Shown here one piece after another: positions 24,762-34,323 of a stretch of DNA of 64,000 nucleotides. Every line of letters starts with the position of its first letter. Positions within the stretch are counted from its first letter, which is position 1. A program made the translations under genes and the position numbers. This DNA comes from Candidatus Kapaibacterium sp. (GTDB taxonomy: Bacteria > Bacteroidota > Ignavibacteria > Kapaibacteriales > HRBIN21). The DNA lies in assembly GCA_025059875.1 (NCBI GenBank), contig JANXCT010000003.1:130176-194175 (forward strand), read 5' to 3'. The notes below the pieces were generated by a model. It did no database searches, was not told where the DNA came from, and saw only the letters and a list, made by a program, of their open reading frames with translations.

Positions 24762-25784
24762 ATGCGTGTCATCGGGATTTTGTTTGGCATGGAGCAGAGC
24801 TTCCCTCCAGCACTGGTGGAAGCGATCAACAGCTTAGGGGTGGAGGGAGTATCGGCAGAGTTCGTCAAGCTCGGGGGCGTCCGCATGGACCAGATCCTAC
24901 GCTACGATGTCATCTTAGACCGCATCTCCCACGACATTCCCTTCTACCGCTCTGTCCTCAAGGTTGCAGCCCTCCATGGCACTCGAGTCGTGAACGACCC
25001 CTTCTGGTGGAGTGCCGATGACAAGTTCTTTGGCTATGCGCTCGCCACGAAGCTGGGTATCCTTGTTCCCCGAACGGTCACCTTCCCGACCAAGCAACAC
25101 CCACCGCGGACTACTTCGGAATCCATGCGAAACCTCATCTACCCGCTCAACTGGGACGAGCTCTTCGAGTACGTCGGCTTCCCTGCCTACTTAAAGCCCC
25201 ACCTCGGCGGTGGCTGGCGGCAGGTCTACAAGGTCCATGATCCTCAGGAGTTCTTCGCTGCTTACGATCAGACAGGCGACACCGTCATGGTCCTGCAAGA
25301 GGCGATCGAGTACGAGGAATACTATCGCTGCTATGTCATCGGAGACCGGGTACGGGTCATGCCGTACGCACCGCACCACCCCCATCACCTCCGGTATGTG
25401 GCTCCTTACCGGCCATCTCCGGAGCAGGAAGCAGAACTCCGGGAGCTGGCACTCCGCCTCTGCCGAGCGCTTGGGTACGACATCAACACTGTGGAGTTCG
25501 CTATCCGCAACGGCATTCCATACGCGATTGATTTCCTCAATCCTGCACCGGATGCGGAGCGATACTCGGTGCAGGAAGAGAACTTCGCGTGGATTGTGCA
25601 GAATACTGCGGAGTTCCTTGTCGAGCTGGCCCTCCAGGGACGACAGGTACCAACCCACTACCGATGGGCATCCTCCCTGACCCCTCCGCCCACCCTTCCC
25701 AAACAGAGTAGTCTTAAAGCAGCGCGAGCCCGAAAGGCACCGGCTGAAGCCCCACGAGCGACCAAGCGCCGCAAGCAGTCATGA
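24762..25784 (+). CDS. ATP-grasp ligase-like protein, RimK/glutathione-synthetase type
   Basis: The 340-residue protein has an ATP-grasp fold. The N-terminal part (about 1-110) resembles a pre-ATP-grasp domain (VILDRISHDIPFYRSVLK). The nucleotide-binding part has FPAYLKPHLGGGWRQVYKV with the conserved Lys, then TVMVLQEAIEYEEYYRCYVI, and the metal site region INTVEFAIRNGIPYAIDFLN with Glu and Asn. Such enzymes join a carboxylate to an amine or thiol through acyl-phosphate; the substrate here is unknown. The last about 25 residues are a Lys/Arg/Ala-rich basic tail, unusual for the family. Its stop overlaps the methyltransferase start as ATGA, and a glycosyltransferase follows, suggesting a small biosynthetic cassette. 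Confidence 0.8.
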   Translation: MRVIGILFGMEQSFPPALVEAINSLGVEGVSAEFVKLGGVRMDQILRYDVILDRISHDIPFYRSVLKVAALHGTRVVNDPFWWSADDKFFGYALATKLGILVPRTVTFPTKQHPPRTTSESMRNLIYPLNWDELFEYVGFPAYLKPHLGGGWRQVYKVHDPQEFFAAYDQTGDTVMVLQEAIEYEEYYRCYVIGDRVRVMPYAPHHPHHLRYVAPYRPSPEQEAELRELALRLCRALGYDINTVEFAIRNGIPYAIDFLNPAPDAERYSVQEENFAWIVQNTAEFLVELALQGRQVPTHYRWASSLTPPPTLPKQSSLKAARARKAPAEAPRATKRRKQS

Positions 25785-26620
25785 CCTCCGCAGAGGAACT
25801 CTGTACCGTCGTCCAGCAGGCCGACGATATTGATGCTGCCAACAAGTACTATTGGGCCTATCAGTTCCGCTTAGGGCACGAGGTACTAGTCCCGCAGCTT
25901 CGCGCGTGGGGCGTCTTCAAGCCTGGAACTACCGTCGCTGAGATCGGCTGCGCCGAAGCAGGCGTCCTTATGGCATTCGTGCTTGCAGGGGCGAAGGCAG
26001 CCTTGGGAACGGATATCGCCGCCTCCCGCCTCCATGCTGCTCGCCTCATTGCTGACCGAGCCAACATAGAGGTGGAGCTGAGCCTCCACGACGTCCTACA
26101 AGACCCCATCCCTGAACGGTGGCAGGGCCAATACGAGCTCATCCTCCTCCGCGACGTCCTCGAGCACCTGGAGGACCCTGCAGAAGCGCTTCGTCGCCTC
26201 CGTACCCTCCTCCGAGCCGGAGGCTTCGTCTTCATCACCTTCCCGCCGTACCCCTCCCCATACGGCGGCCACCAACACTTGCTGAAGACCTTTTGGGGCA
26301 AACTGCCGTACATCCACCTACTGCCCGACAGTCTCTTCGAGCACTTAATCGCCTCCGGGCAGGAGCCCGATCGAAGCGAGGTCCACCGTCTCCGCCGCAT
26401 CCGGCTCTCGCTACCCACAATGCTGCAGATTGCCAAAAGTGCTGGCTATCGGATCGTTGCAGAAGAACACTACCTACTGCGGCCGGTCTTCCGGTATCGA
26501 TTCGGCCGCTTCCTACCTACGCCTCGGATCACACCACTGGCTCGTCGCATCCCGAGCCTAGCCCAGTACTTCTGCATGGAGGCCGGCTACCTACTGCAAT
26601 GGAGCGGCACCGGGTCCTAG
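25781..26620 (+). CDS. Class I SAM-dependent methyltransferase
   Basis: The 279-residue enzyme has motif I TVAEIGCAEAGVLMAFVLAG and the acidic ribose-binding ALGTDIAASRLHAARL. Motif II/III ELILLRDVLEHLEDPAEALR follows, with a post-motif AGGFVFITFPPYPSPYGGHQ. It is a Methyltransf_11/23-type small-molecule methylase. About 100 C-terminal residues after the core, including LPDSLFEHLIASGQEPDRSE, resemble those of methyltransferases in polysaccharide or secondary-metabolite clusters. It lies between the ATP-grasp gene (4-nt overlap) and the glycosyltransferase (22-nt overlap). Substrate unknown. Confidence 0.85.
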   Translation: MTSAEELCTVVQQADDIDAANKYYWAYQFRLGHEVLVPQLRAWGVFKPGTTVAEIGCAEAGVLMAFVLAGAKAALGTDIAASRLHAARLIADRANIEVELSLHDVLQDPIPERWQGQYELILLRDVLEHLEDPAEALRRLRTLLRAGGFVFITFPPYPSPYGGHQHLLKTFWGKLPYIHLLPDSLFEHLIASGQEPDRSEVHRLRRIRLSLPTMLQIAKSAGYRIVAEEHYLLRPVFRYRFGRFLPTPRITPLARRIPSLAQYFCMEAGYLLQWSGTGS

Positions 26621-27927
26621 TAATCGCCTACTATTTCCCGCCCTCCGGCGGTCCAGGCGTCCAACGCGTCCTCAAGTACGTCAGGTATCTTCCGGAATTC
26701 GGGTGGGAGCCTGTGGTCCTAACCGTTCGCGATGGCGAATTCCCTGCTCGCGACCCCAGCCTCTTGGAGGAGGTACCCCCAAGCATCCACGTAGAGCGCA
26801 CGCGAATCCTGGAACCCTACAGCCTCTATCGCCGCTTGACTCGACGGCAAACGCCTATCGACATCCACGTCCTGACCACCTCTAGACGGAACGCCAAACT
26901 GTCTGAGCGGCTCTCCGAATGGATTCGAGCGACCTTCTTCATCCCGGACGCTCGCGTCGGCTGGCTCCTAACAGCCGTTCCTGCTGGCAAGCGCCTGATT
27001 CGCCAGTTCGGAATTCGTGCCCTCTATAGCTCATCGCCTCCGTACACATGTTCCCTCATTGCCCGCCAGCTCAAACGCTGGAGCGGCCTCCCGTGGATAG
27101 CCGGCTTCCGTGACCCCTGGACGGGCTTTCTGACAACCCCCCACCGATGGTGGCTCCCCGCCCGCATTGACCGACGCCTTGAGCTGAGTGTCTTCACCGA
27201 GGCCGATCTCGTGGAGTGCGCTTGGGAAGGGATCGCTGAAGATGCGCTCCAGAAGTACCCTCACCTGCCTCGAGAAAAGTTCACCCACATCCCGAACGGC
27301 TTCGATCCTGCCGACTACCCCCCACCACCGCGGGAGCGCAACAGCCGATTCACCATCACCTACACCGGCTCCCTCTACGGGCGCCGCAATCCCAAGACGC
27401 TCCTCCAAGCACTGGAGCTTCTCTTCCAGCGTAGCGTGCTCTCCCCCAAAGATGTCCGTCTCCAGATCGTTGGCCGCTGTGGGGAGGAAGTCCTGGATAC
27501 CCTCCGCCAATCTCCTTTTTCCGCTGCCGTAGAGCTTGTCTCCTACGTCGCTCACCGAGAGAGCCTGCAGTATGTCGTTAGCTCTGACCTCCTGCTGTTA
27601 GTGGTAGACGAGGCGGAAGACAGCCATCGAATCGTCCCAGGCAAAGTCTTCGAGTATCTCGGCTCTGGGAAGCCCATCTTGGCGATTGCTCCGCACAACA
27701 GCGCTGTAGAACGCCTACTCCAAGAGACCGGCACCGGAGCCGTTGCTGACCGACATGAAGCGGAGCGCTGCGCCGACATCGTGGAACGGGTCTACTCGGC
27801 ATGGAAACACAGCGGTCCCCCAGCCTTCACCCCACGCTGGGATGCGATCCGCAAATACGAGCGCAGAACTGCTGCCCAACGACTGGCAGAGCTGCTCACC
27901 ACCCTCACCCGCACGCAGCCCCGGTAA
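26599..27927 (+). CDS. GT4-like glycosyltransferase (GT-B fold)
   Basis: The 442-residue protein starts MERHRVLVIAYYFPPSGGPG, the glycine-rich N-terminal loop of GT-B glycosyltransferases, with VQRVLKYVRYLPEFGWEPVV following. In the C-terminal half are FTHIPNGFDPADYPPPPRE, ITYTGSLYGRRNPKTLLQAL and PGKVFEYLGSGKPILAIAP, the donor-sugar binding region of family 4. ATG 26599 overlaps the methyltransferase end; the open frame upstream to 26119 is only a shadow of that gene. It is third of the ATP-grasp/methyltransferase/glycosyltransferase cassette. Acceptor and donor unknown; a surface glycan or a glycosylated small molecule are both possible. It converges on the transporter at 28003; the 75-nt gap shows no clear terminator. 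Confidence 0.87.
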   Translation: MERHRVLVIAYYFPPSGGPGVQRVLKYVRYLPEFGWEPVVLTVRDGEFPARDPSLLEEVPPSIHVERTRILEPYSLYRRLTRRQTPIDIHVLTTSRRNAKLSERLSEWIRATFFIPDARVGWLLTAVPAGKRLIRQFGIRALYSSSPPYTCSLIARQLKRWSGLPWIAGFRDPWTGFLTTPHRWWLPARIDRRLELSVFTEADLVECAWEGIAEDALQKYPHLPREKFTHIPNGFDPADYPPPPRERNSRFTITYTGSLYGRRNPKTLLQALELLFQRSVLSPKDVRLQIVGRCGEEVLDTLRQSPFSAAVELVSYVAHRESLQYVVSSDLLLLVVDEAEDSHRIVPGKVFEYLGSGKPILAIAPHNSAVERLLQETGTGAVADRHEAERCADIVERVYSAWKHSGPPAFTPRWDAIRKYERRTAAQRLAELLTTLTRTQPR

Positions 27928-28002
27928 GCCTCTACAGCTACGAAATCTCTGAAGCACGATGAGTCCTATACACCTGCGCTTGAGGTAGAACGAGGCTCCT
28001 TC

Positions 28003-29589
28003 TCACAGCAGCCATGCTAGGGCCGCAAGAACGAGCGTCGAGACAATGTTCATTGCAATCCCTCGGCGTACCATCTGCGGAAGCGGGACTAATTGCGTAG
28101 CGTATGCAATCGCGTTGGGTGGGGTAGCGACCGGCAACATGAAGGCACAGGAGGTGACCATCGCCAGTACTACGGTTGCTGGCTCCACGGGTACACCAAG
28201 AGTACTCAGCAAGGGAACCACGAGTGGCAGCAAGAGCGCTGCCAACGCCGTGTTGGACATCAGCTCAGTGGCGAGGTTTGCTGCCAACAGGAGAAGCCCT
28301 AGGACGACAACCGGTGGTACCCCTGAGAGAGCCCGTGCCAGAAGGTGCGTGAGCACGGCAGCAGTTCCCGTTGCAACCAGCAATCCTGAGAGGCTTAACC
28401 CGCCACCGAAGAGGAGTAGAGTCCCCCAGTCAATCCTCTGCACTGCACCCCACTCCAGAAGGCTTCCTGAGCGTTCACCCGAAGGGAGGAGGAACAGGGC
28501 TGCCGCACCAAGCAGCGCTATGCTCCAGACGTCAACACCCTTCAATCCCGGGAGCCATCCACTCAGCAGCGGGACACACAACCATAGCGCAACGACTGTT
28601 GCAAAGACCGCCAACACTCGACGAGCTCCCTTCCCGATTGGGGCCGCACGCCCTACATCCTGCTCAAGCTGTCCCCAGGCATTCTGTGACGACTTCTGGG
28701 AGTGACGCATAGAAGCTGAGAGCACCATCCAGGCCAGCAAGAGAAGGATGGCCCCTGCCGGTAGCCCGTACCGCATCCACTCCAGAAACCCTACCTCTAC
28801 GCCGTACTGCCGGAGGACTCCGACAGCAATCCCGTTGGGGGCCGTTCCCACGATAGTCATCATCCCGCCAATGGACGCAGCCCAGGCTACGCCGAGCGTC
28901 AGTGCCAGTCCAAGCCTCGCAGCGTCCTGCTCTCGTCTCGACCGCAGGTGAAGCATAATCCCGACGGCTACCGGCATGAACATAGCTGCTGTAGCGGTGT
29001 TGTTCATCCACATGGAGACTGCCGCGCTCCCTACCATCACAGCAAACAGCAGCCGGCGCGGGGAACGCACTACCCACGGACGCCTCAACAGCCACAGTGC
29101 CCAGCGCCGGTCAATTCCATACTCCCGCAGAGCCTCCGCCAGCACGAAGGTACCCAAGAACAAGAGCACGATGGGATCCGCATACCCCTGTAGGAATGTT
29201 CGCACAGGAACCGACTGAACCCGCCCGTCCTGGAGCTGCACCAATCCTAACAGGGGCCCCACGAGAGCTGGCAGCAGCGCCGTGACGGGCAGCGGCACGA
29301 CCTCTCCAACCCACCACCAAAGCATCCACCACACCAGCCCTAGAGTGCGCTGGATGCTCAAGGCAGCGACGGCAGCAGACTCTGAAGGAACCCCCATTTC
29401 TGCCAGCACTTGCAGAATTGGTGCTAACGGAGGAATCACCAGCATGCCAGCAAAGCCGGCGACCCCGAACACTGCTCCAAGCCACCATCGCACAGAGCCA
29501 TACACGACCGTCGTGGGTTCGGATCCTTCTCCCCTCATGCTCTCACGGCTTGCTACTCGCCTCAACAGACTCGCAGACAAAGTTACCAT
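28003..29589 (-). CDS. DASS/SLC13-family anion:sodium symporter
   Basis: Polytopic inner-membrane carrier of 528 residues with about eleven to twelve hydrophobic segments. It has the two inverted-repeat SNT-type signatures, VSMWMNNTATAAMFMPVAVG in the first half and ATELMSNTALAALLLPLVVP in the second. Each is followed by a Thr-Pro-Asn type loop (TIVGTAPNGIAVG; PVATPPNAIAYAT), which bind sodium and substrate carboxylates or sulfate. Dicarboxylates such as succinate are usual substrates, which would fit the sdh genes, but sulfate and others are possible. ATG 29589 is used; ATG 29538 would remove a polar N-terminus. It is divergent from the T9SS protein at 29678; no -7 octamer was found for it. 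Confidence 0.9.
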   Translation of the reverse strand: MVTLSASLLRRVASRESMRGEGSEPTTVVYGSVRWWLGAVFGVAGFAGMLVIPPLAPILQVLAEMGVPSESAAVAALSIQRTLGLVWWMLWWWVGEVVPLPVTALLPALVGPLLGLVQLQDGRVQSVPVRTFLQGYADPIVLLFLGTFVLAEALREYGIDRRWALWLLRRPWVVRSPRRLLFAVMVGSAAVSMWMNNTATAAMFMPVAVGIMLHLRSRREQDAARLGLALTLGVAWAASIGGMMTIVGTAPNGIAVGVLRQYGVEVGFLEWMRYGLPAGAILLLLAWMVLSASMRHSQKSSQNAWGQLEQDVGRAAPIGKGARRVLAVFATVVALWLCVPLLSGWLPGLKGVDVWSIALLGAAALFLLPSGERSGSLLEWGAVQRIDWGTLLLFGGGLSLSGLLVATGTAAVLTHLLARALSGVPPVVVLGLLLLAANLATELMSNTALAALLLPLVVPLLSTLGVPVEPATVVLAMVTSCAFMLPVATPPNAIAYATQLVPLPQMVRRGIAMNIVSTLVLAALAWLL

Positions 29590-29641
29590 AGGCTCTCACC
29601 CACCAAGCCATGGGCCGGCATGGCTGTCCATAGTCAAGCTG

Positions 29642-29649
29642 TAATTTTG
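29642..29649 (+). promoter_or_regulatory. -7 promoter element of the T9SS glycosidase-like gene (TAATTTTG)
   Basis: TAATTTTG lies 28 nt before ATG 29678. Confidence 0.55.
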
Positions 29650-29677
29650 GCTCGACCCATAGCCTGGAGGTAGTAGG

Positions 29678-32644
29678 ATGCGCCGTTGCGCATTGCTACT
29701 TTTTGCACCGATAGCAGTAGAAGCGCAGCCACTGCTGAATCCGTATCCCTTCCAGCCAGCTTACTGGGAGACCATAGAGACTCGCTGGCTCTCATTACCG
29801 CAGTTCTCGATGTCCTCTGACACCGGCTGGCTGCAGGTGCGGGACGGTGACTTCGTAGACTCTCGAGGCAACCCAATCCGCTTCGTCGGAGCGGTGCTCA
29901 ACCTAACGGCCTGTTTTCCCGATAGCGCCACGGCCATCCGGGTGGCCTCGCGGCTCCGCGCTCTCGGGTTCAACGCGGTCGCCCTGCGGGGCATAGACAT
30001 CTCAACGTGGAATGCTGCCAGCATTCTACGGCCCGGCACAACCTCTTCTGCTCTAGACTCGCAACAGATGCGGCGCTTGGACTGGTTCATCGCCCAACTC
30101 AAACGCCAAGGCTTCCGCATCCTCCTGATGCTCCACTCCCTCTGGACGCCACGCCGAGAAGACGGAGTTGCGCGATGGGACTCCATTCCGTGGGGCGGGA
30201 AAGCCGTGCTCTACATCGACCCAGCGTTCCAGCGGCGCTACCGACAGATTGTGCGCATGTTCATGGAGCACGTCAACCCATATACTGGACGCGCGTACAA
30301 AGACGAACCGGCCATCGCCTGGGTTCTGCTCAGCGACGAGAACTCGCTCTTCTACTACTGGACCATCAACTACCTCCACCGCCCGGCCAGCACCTTCATC
30401 TCTGAGCACCACAGCCGACAGCTGGACACGTTGTTCAACCTATTCCTGCGCCGCAAGTACGGCAGCGACGCCGCGGTCCGTAGTGCCTGGTTCACCCCAC
30501 CAGCAGACACGCAGAATGGCATCCGAGATGGTGGCTTTGAGGACGAGTTCAATCCGTCGTGGGTCTTCGGATTCAATGGGGCAGTTGCGCAAGCCCTCTA
30601 CCGCCCTTCAGAGCTTGACAAGCGCGAGGGACGCTACGCTGCCTTGGTCCGGATTGCACGAACGGATGGCTCGCCTGGCTCCGTCTACTTGTACACAGGG
30701 ACGCGGACGGTCTTCGGAAGGCTCTACGAGCTGAGCTTCTGGGCACGAGCCTCCCATGCGCCTCGGCGAATCCGCTTCCTGGTCTACAACGGAGAGTTCC
30801 CATACCAAGGCCTGGGGCTATCCATCGATACAGCGCTAACAGCAACCTGGCAGGAGTACCGCTTCCGTTTCCGCGCCAGTGACTCGGCTGCCGCAGCTCG
30901 ACTCCTCTTCTACTTTGGGCAGGACACAGGCGACGTCTTCCTGGATGCTGTCCAACTACGGATGCTCAACGAAGTCCCACTACGGACTGGCGAATCGCTC
31001 CTCAACTTCTCGATTGCCCGCTCGCTCTACAACGACTTGGTCGGGACATCCCTCCCACGCATGCGCGATAATGTAGAGTTCTACACCGAGCTGCAGCGGG
31101 AGTACTACGAGAGCATGTACCGCCTCCTACGGGATACGCTCAAGTACCGTGGCATCATCATCGGTGGGACCCTACTGAGCCGGCTGAACGACCTCTGGAG
31201 CATGCAGCGGATGGACGCCACCGCAGAGCTAGCTGGCTGGGACTATCGGCGTAACCGCTCCCAGCCCCAAGGGAGCTGGTTCATCGCCAACACGCCGATG
31301 CTAGGCCACCTCTACGGCGGGACTATCGCTGAACTGGCCCATGCAGCCGTTCGCAACAAGCCCACGCTGGCCTTCTACATCATGCCCTTCCCCTCGGCCC
31401 ACATGGGCGAAATGGTGACCCTCATCCCTGCCTATGCGGCGTACCACGGTTGGGATGCCGTCTTCTTCCTCTATGGAGCTGATGCCGTCGACAGCTACAG
31501 CCTCCCAATGATTGCGCAGAACAGGCACTATGACCTCTGGGCAAACAGCGCTGTGATGTGCCTCGTCCCCTCCGCCTCCGCTGCATACCGAGCGGGCCTC
31601 ATCTCCCCGGCTCGCGAGACCATTTGGCTCAATCAGACCCGACATGCCCTACTACACCCACACTGGCAGCAGAGCCAGTTCTGGCTCCAGTACAGCACCG
31701 ACCACCGCATTGCCCTCTTCCGCCGTGTTGTCTTCGACAGCCTCTCGGCACAGCAGCAGACAATGCTCCCCCACCGTTACATCCCAGAGCTCACTCAGTC
31801 CCCCATCGACGTCAGCAACCTGCTCTCTGACACCGAGGAGCTACTCTGGAACGCTCGCGATACCCTCTTCACTGTCTCCACTCCTCGCTACATCGCTGCT
31901 ACAGGTCGCCTACGCGGCATCTTGCAATTCGGCGACATCCGTGTAGAGCGGCTCGATAGTGGTTACACTGGGACCATAAGCTGGCTCTCTTTGGACACCG
32001 CTCGCTTGGACAGCGCACGCTGGTCGCTGTTGACGCTCAGCACTAGAGCCTGCAACGATAGCGCTATCTGGGAGGGGAATGTTTCAATCTGGCAGGGATG
32101 GGGGAAAGCGCCTGTGCTCTTAGAGGGGATGCGAGTGCGCTTGTCGTGGCGCAGCAGCGCAGATACAATCCGCGTCTACGGTCTTGACTCGACCGGCCGG
32201 CTCGCCTTCGGTCCCTTGGAGCCTGTACGACTGCCGAACGGTCGTGTCAGCCTCACTATAGACCAGAGTTTGCCGTTGCAGCGGACGCCATGGTTTGTAA
32301 TCGAGCAGGTTTGGCGGAGACCGGAACCGCCGCCCGATACGACTGAGGACACCACTGGCACCCGCGTATTGCCTCCAAGCATTGTCGAGCTTCCCATCCT
32401 CCACCTCTTTGGACCGCAGCCGGTTCGGGACGATGCAGCGGTAGAGTTCTGGCTACCCCCAACACTTGCTCCTGCCGCTTTAGAGCTGGTCACTCCGACA
32501 GGGGATGTCCGCACGCTCTGGCATGGGCAATCTGATGGAACATGGCGTATCCTCCACTTGCCCTCGCTTGCCTCAGGAACATACTGGCTCACCTTGCGCT
32601 CCGGGACGCTCTGGCAGCGCAAGGCCTTTGTAGTCCTGCGCTAA
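29678..32644 (+). CDS. Secreted glycoside-hydrolase-like protein with carbohydrate-binding and T9SS sorting domains
   Basis: The 988-residue protein has a short signal peptide (RRCALLLFAPIAVEA). Residues about 50-330 look like a GH5/GH39-type TIM barrel: GFNAVALRGIDISTWNAAS, WFIAQLKRQGFRILLMLHSL, and AIAWVLLSDENSLFYYW with a candidate acid Glu. An inserted jelly-roll, probably carbohydrate-binding, opens with IRDGGFEDEFNPSW at about 285-430. Barrel-like sequence then resumes (GIIIGGTLLSRLNDLW; AELAGWDYRRN). The last about 85 residues, from FGPQPVRDDAAVEFWLPP to the closing LWQRKAFVVLR with SLASGTYWLTLRSG, match a T9SS type A sorting domain. It is therefore probably secreted and cell-surface attached. 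Polysaccharide target unknown. It is downstream of its own -7 octamer and upstream of nadK. Confidence 0.78.
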   Translation: MRRCALLLFAPIAVEAQPLLNPYPFQPAYWETIETRWLSLPQFSMSSDTGWLQVRDGDFVDSRGNPIRFVGAVLNLTACFPDSATAIRVASRLRALGFNAVALRGIDISTWNAASILRPGTTSSALDSQQMRRLDWFIAQLKRQGFRILLMLHSLWTPRREDGVARWDSIPWGGKAVLYIDPAFQRRYRQIVRMFMEHVNPYTGRAYKDEPAIAWVLLSDENSLFYYWTINYLHRPASTFISEHHSRQLDTLFNLFLRRKYGSDAAVRSAWFTPPADTQNGIRDGGFEDEFNPSWVFGFNGAVAQALYRPSELDKREGRYAALVRIARTDGSPGSVYLYTGTRTVFGRLYELSFWARASHAPRRIRFLVYNGEFPYQGLGLSIDTALTATWQEYRFRFRASDSAAAARLLFYFGQDTGDVFLDAVQLRMLNEVPLRTGESLLNFSIARSLYNDLVGTSLPRMRDNVEFYTELQREYYESMYRLLRDTLKYRGIIIGGTLLSRLNDLWSMQRMDATAELAGWDYRRNRSQPQGSWFIANTPMLGHLYGGTIAELAHAAVRNKPTLAFYIMPFPSAHMGEMVTLIPAYAAYHGWDAVFFLYGADAVDSYSLPMIAQNRHYDLWANSAVMCLVPSASAAYRAGLISPARETIWLNQTRHALLHPHWQQSQFWLQYSTDHRIALFRRVVFDSLSAQQQTMLPHRYIPELTQSPIDVSNLLSDTEELLWNARDTLFTVSTPRYIAATGRLRGILQFGDIRVERLDSGYTGTISWLSLDTARLDSARWSLLTLSTRACNDSAIWEGNVSIWQGWGKAPVLLEGMRVRLSWRSSADTIRVYGLDSTGRLAFGPLEPVRLPNGRVSLTIDQSLPLQRTPWFVIEQVWRRPEPPPDTTEDTTGTRVLPPSIVELPILHLFGPQPVRDDAAVEFWLPPTLAPAALELVTPTGDVRTLWHGQSDGTWRILHLPSLASGTYWLTLRSGTLWQRKAFVVLR

Positions 32645-32746
32645 ACATCGCATGGAGTGCTTCTTGCGCCCCTTCGAGACTCCCGCCACTCAGCAAAGCG
32701 CATCAACGGTGACGGTAACTGCACCGAATGTCTGTTGCCGCATGCC

Positions 32747-33625
32747 ATGAAGCAGCGTATTGGCCTCTTTCCCAATCTCCAGAACCCTGAAGCTGTCCGG
32801 TGGGCAGAGTACAGCGCCCAGAGACTCATAGAGCTTGGAGCTGAGGTATGCCTCCCTACGGAAGTGGTCCACCACTTTGCTCGCGAGACCATCGTGCAGG
32901 CTCTCGTCCATCCGCTAGAGCATCTCGGCGACATAGCCGACACCATCGTGACTTTCGGTGGTGACGGCACGATGCTAACAGCAGCCCAACGCTTCCTGCT
33001 CAGCGGCGTGCCTCTCATGGGGGTCAATGTAGGCAAGCTGGGCTTCCTGGCGGAGTTCAGCGTCGACGAACTCGATGCCGCTCTGGAAGCCTTACTCCAC
33101 GGGGACTACCGGATTGTCCACCGCACGGTCCTAGAAGCCGAAGCCCACGGTCAGCGCTGGTACGCCCTCAATGACATCGTGGTCGAAAAGCATGCCTCCC
33201 CACGCATGGTGCAACTACGGGCCTTCATCAACGAGCACCACATTGCTGACTACCGCGCCGATGGGCTTATCGTTACTACTCCCACAGGTTCGACGGCATA
33301 CTCCCTCTCCTGTGGCGGCCCAATCATCGCACCGAACGCCCGGGTTCTGTGCCTGACCCCAATCTGTCCACACACGCTGACACTCCGCTCGCTAGTAATC
33401 CCCGACGACTGCCACATTCGCGTCGAGGTGCTCTCGAACGACGGTGCTGTTTTGGTCCCCGACGGGCAGTGCCAAGAGCCCCTTAGAGCTGGCGAGGTCG
33501 TCACTGTTCGACTCGCTCCGCATGTACTCAAGCTCGTCAAGCATGCCGAGAGCTCTTACTTCGATCTCCTACGCCGCAAGCTACTCTGGGCTGCTGACGC
33601 CATCGGGAGCGAGTCGCTCCGCTGA
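32747..33625 (+). CDS. nadK: NAD kinase
   Basis: Phosphorylates NAD+ to NADP+. It has 292 residues from ATG 32747 (MKQRIGLFPNLQNPEA). Family motifs: TIVTFGGDGTMLTAAQR (GGDG nucleotide loop), VGKLGFLAEF, ALNDIVVEKHASPRMVQL, and DGLIVTTPTGSTAYSLSCGG. A longer frame from 32657 adds 30 residues without family resemblance. The exonuclease gene follows after 8 nt, so they are probably co-transcribed. Confidence 0.96.
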   Translation: MKQRIGLFPNLQNPEAVRWAEYSAQRLIELGAEVCLPTEVVHHFARETIVQALVHPLEHLGDIADTIVTFGGDGTMLTAAQRFLLSGVPLMGVNVGKLGFLAEFSVDELDAALEALLHGDYRIVHRTVLEAEAHGQRWYALNDIVVEKHASPRMVQLRAFINEHHIADYRADGLIVTTPTGSTAYSLSCGGPIIAPNARVLCLTPICPHTLTLRSLVIPDDCHIRVEVLSNDGAVLVPDGQCQEPLRAGEVVTVRLAPHVLKLVKHAESSYFDLLRRKLLWAADAIGSESLR

Positions 33626-33633
33626 GGCGTAGA

Positions 33634-34323
33634 ATGGCAGCAACCAGCCTTTGGGATGCTCGCTATGTCGTTGTGGATGTTGAGACGACCGGCTCTAACC
33701 CATCCCACCACCGTATCATGGAAATTGCTTGCCTCGTGGTGGAGGAGGGTACCATCACAGAGCGCTTCGTCTCCCTTGTCAATCCGCACCAGCCGGTCCC
33801 GCCGAGTATCTCGGCTCTAACGGGCATCACGAATGGCATGCTCGCGAATGCCCCAGAAGAGAGCGACGTCTTCCGGCACGTTCTCAGGCTCCTTGCAGCA
33901 CCGGACACTATCTTCGTCGCCCACAATGCTGCCTTCGACTGGAAGTTCCTGCAGAGTACCTTCCAGCGCCTGGGGTACGGTGGCTTAGAAGAGGTAGCTC
34001 GGCTATGCACGTATCGTCTGGCCCGCAGACTTCTTCCCCCGACAGTTCGCCGCTTAGGTCTGGATGGGCTCATCGCACACTTCAACCTCCGCATCCCAAG
34101 GCGACATCGTGCGGAGCCGGACGCAGAGGCGACGGCCCAGATCCTACTCCACCTCCTGCGCCTCGCAGCCTCACAAGGGTACAACTCACCGGCAGAGCTT
34201 CTACGACTCCAGCATGCCCCACACCGTCATCTCTACATCCCACAGCACCTCCGACGGCAACTGAACGAGGTACCCGAAGCCCCCGGAGTCTACAGCTTCT
34301 ACGACTTCCCACTTTTGCAGTGA
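33634..34323 (+). CDS. DnaQ-type 3'-5' exonuclease, N-terminal part of a broken exonuclease/UvrC-like gene
   Basis: The 229-residue frame encodes a DEDDh exonuclease: YVVVDVETTGSNPSHHRIME (first Asp and Glu), VAHNAAFDWKFLQSTF (second Asp), and RHRAEPDAEATAQILLHLL (His and Asp). It continues into VPEAPGVYSFYDF, the opening of a GIY-YIG domain as in UvrC, then stops at 34321-34323. Bacteroidota and actinobacterial relatives carry DnaQ, GIY-YIG and a Cys-rich UvrC-like segment in one chain, and the remaining part is found in the next frame directly downstream. The exonuclease active site is intact, so this piece could function alone. The gene follows nadK by 8 nt. Confidence 0.85.
   Translation: MAATSLWDARYVVVDVETTGSNPSHHRIMEIACLVVEEGTITERFVSLVNPHQPVPPSISALTGITNGMLANAPEESDVFRHVLRLLAAPDTIFVAHNAAFDWKFLQSTFQRLGYGGLEEVARLCTYRLARRLLPPTVRRLGLDGLIAHFNLRIPRRHRAEPDAEATAQILLHLLRLAASQGYNSPAELLRLQHAPHRHLYIPQHLRRQLNEVPEAPGVYSFYDFPLLQ

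Noticed and set aside
26119-26598. 160-codon N-terminal extension of the glycosyltransferase
   Set aside because: Pro/Arg-rich shadow of the methyltransferase gene; the GT-B fold begins at ATG 26599.
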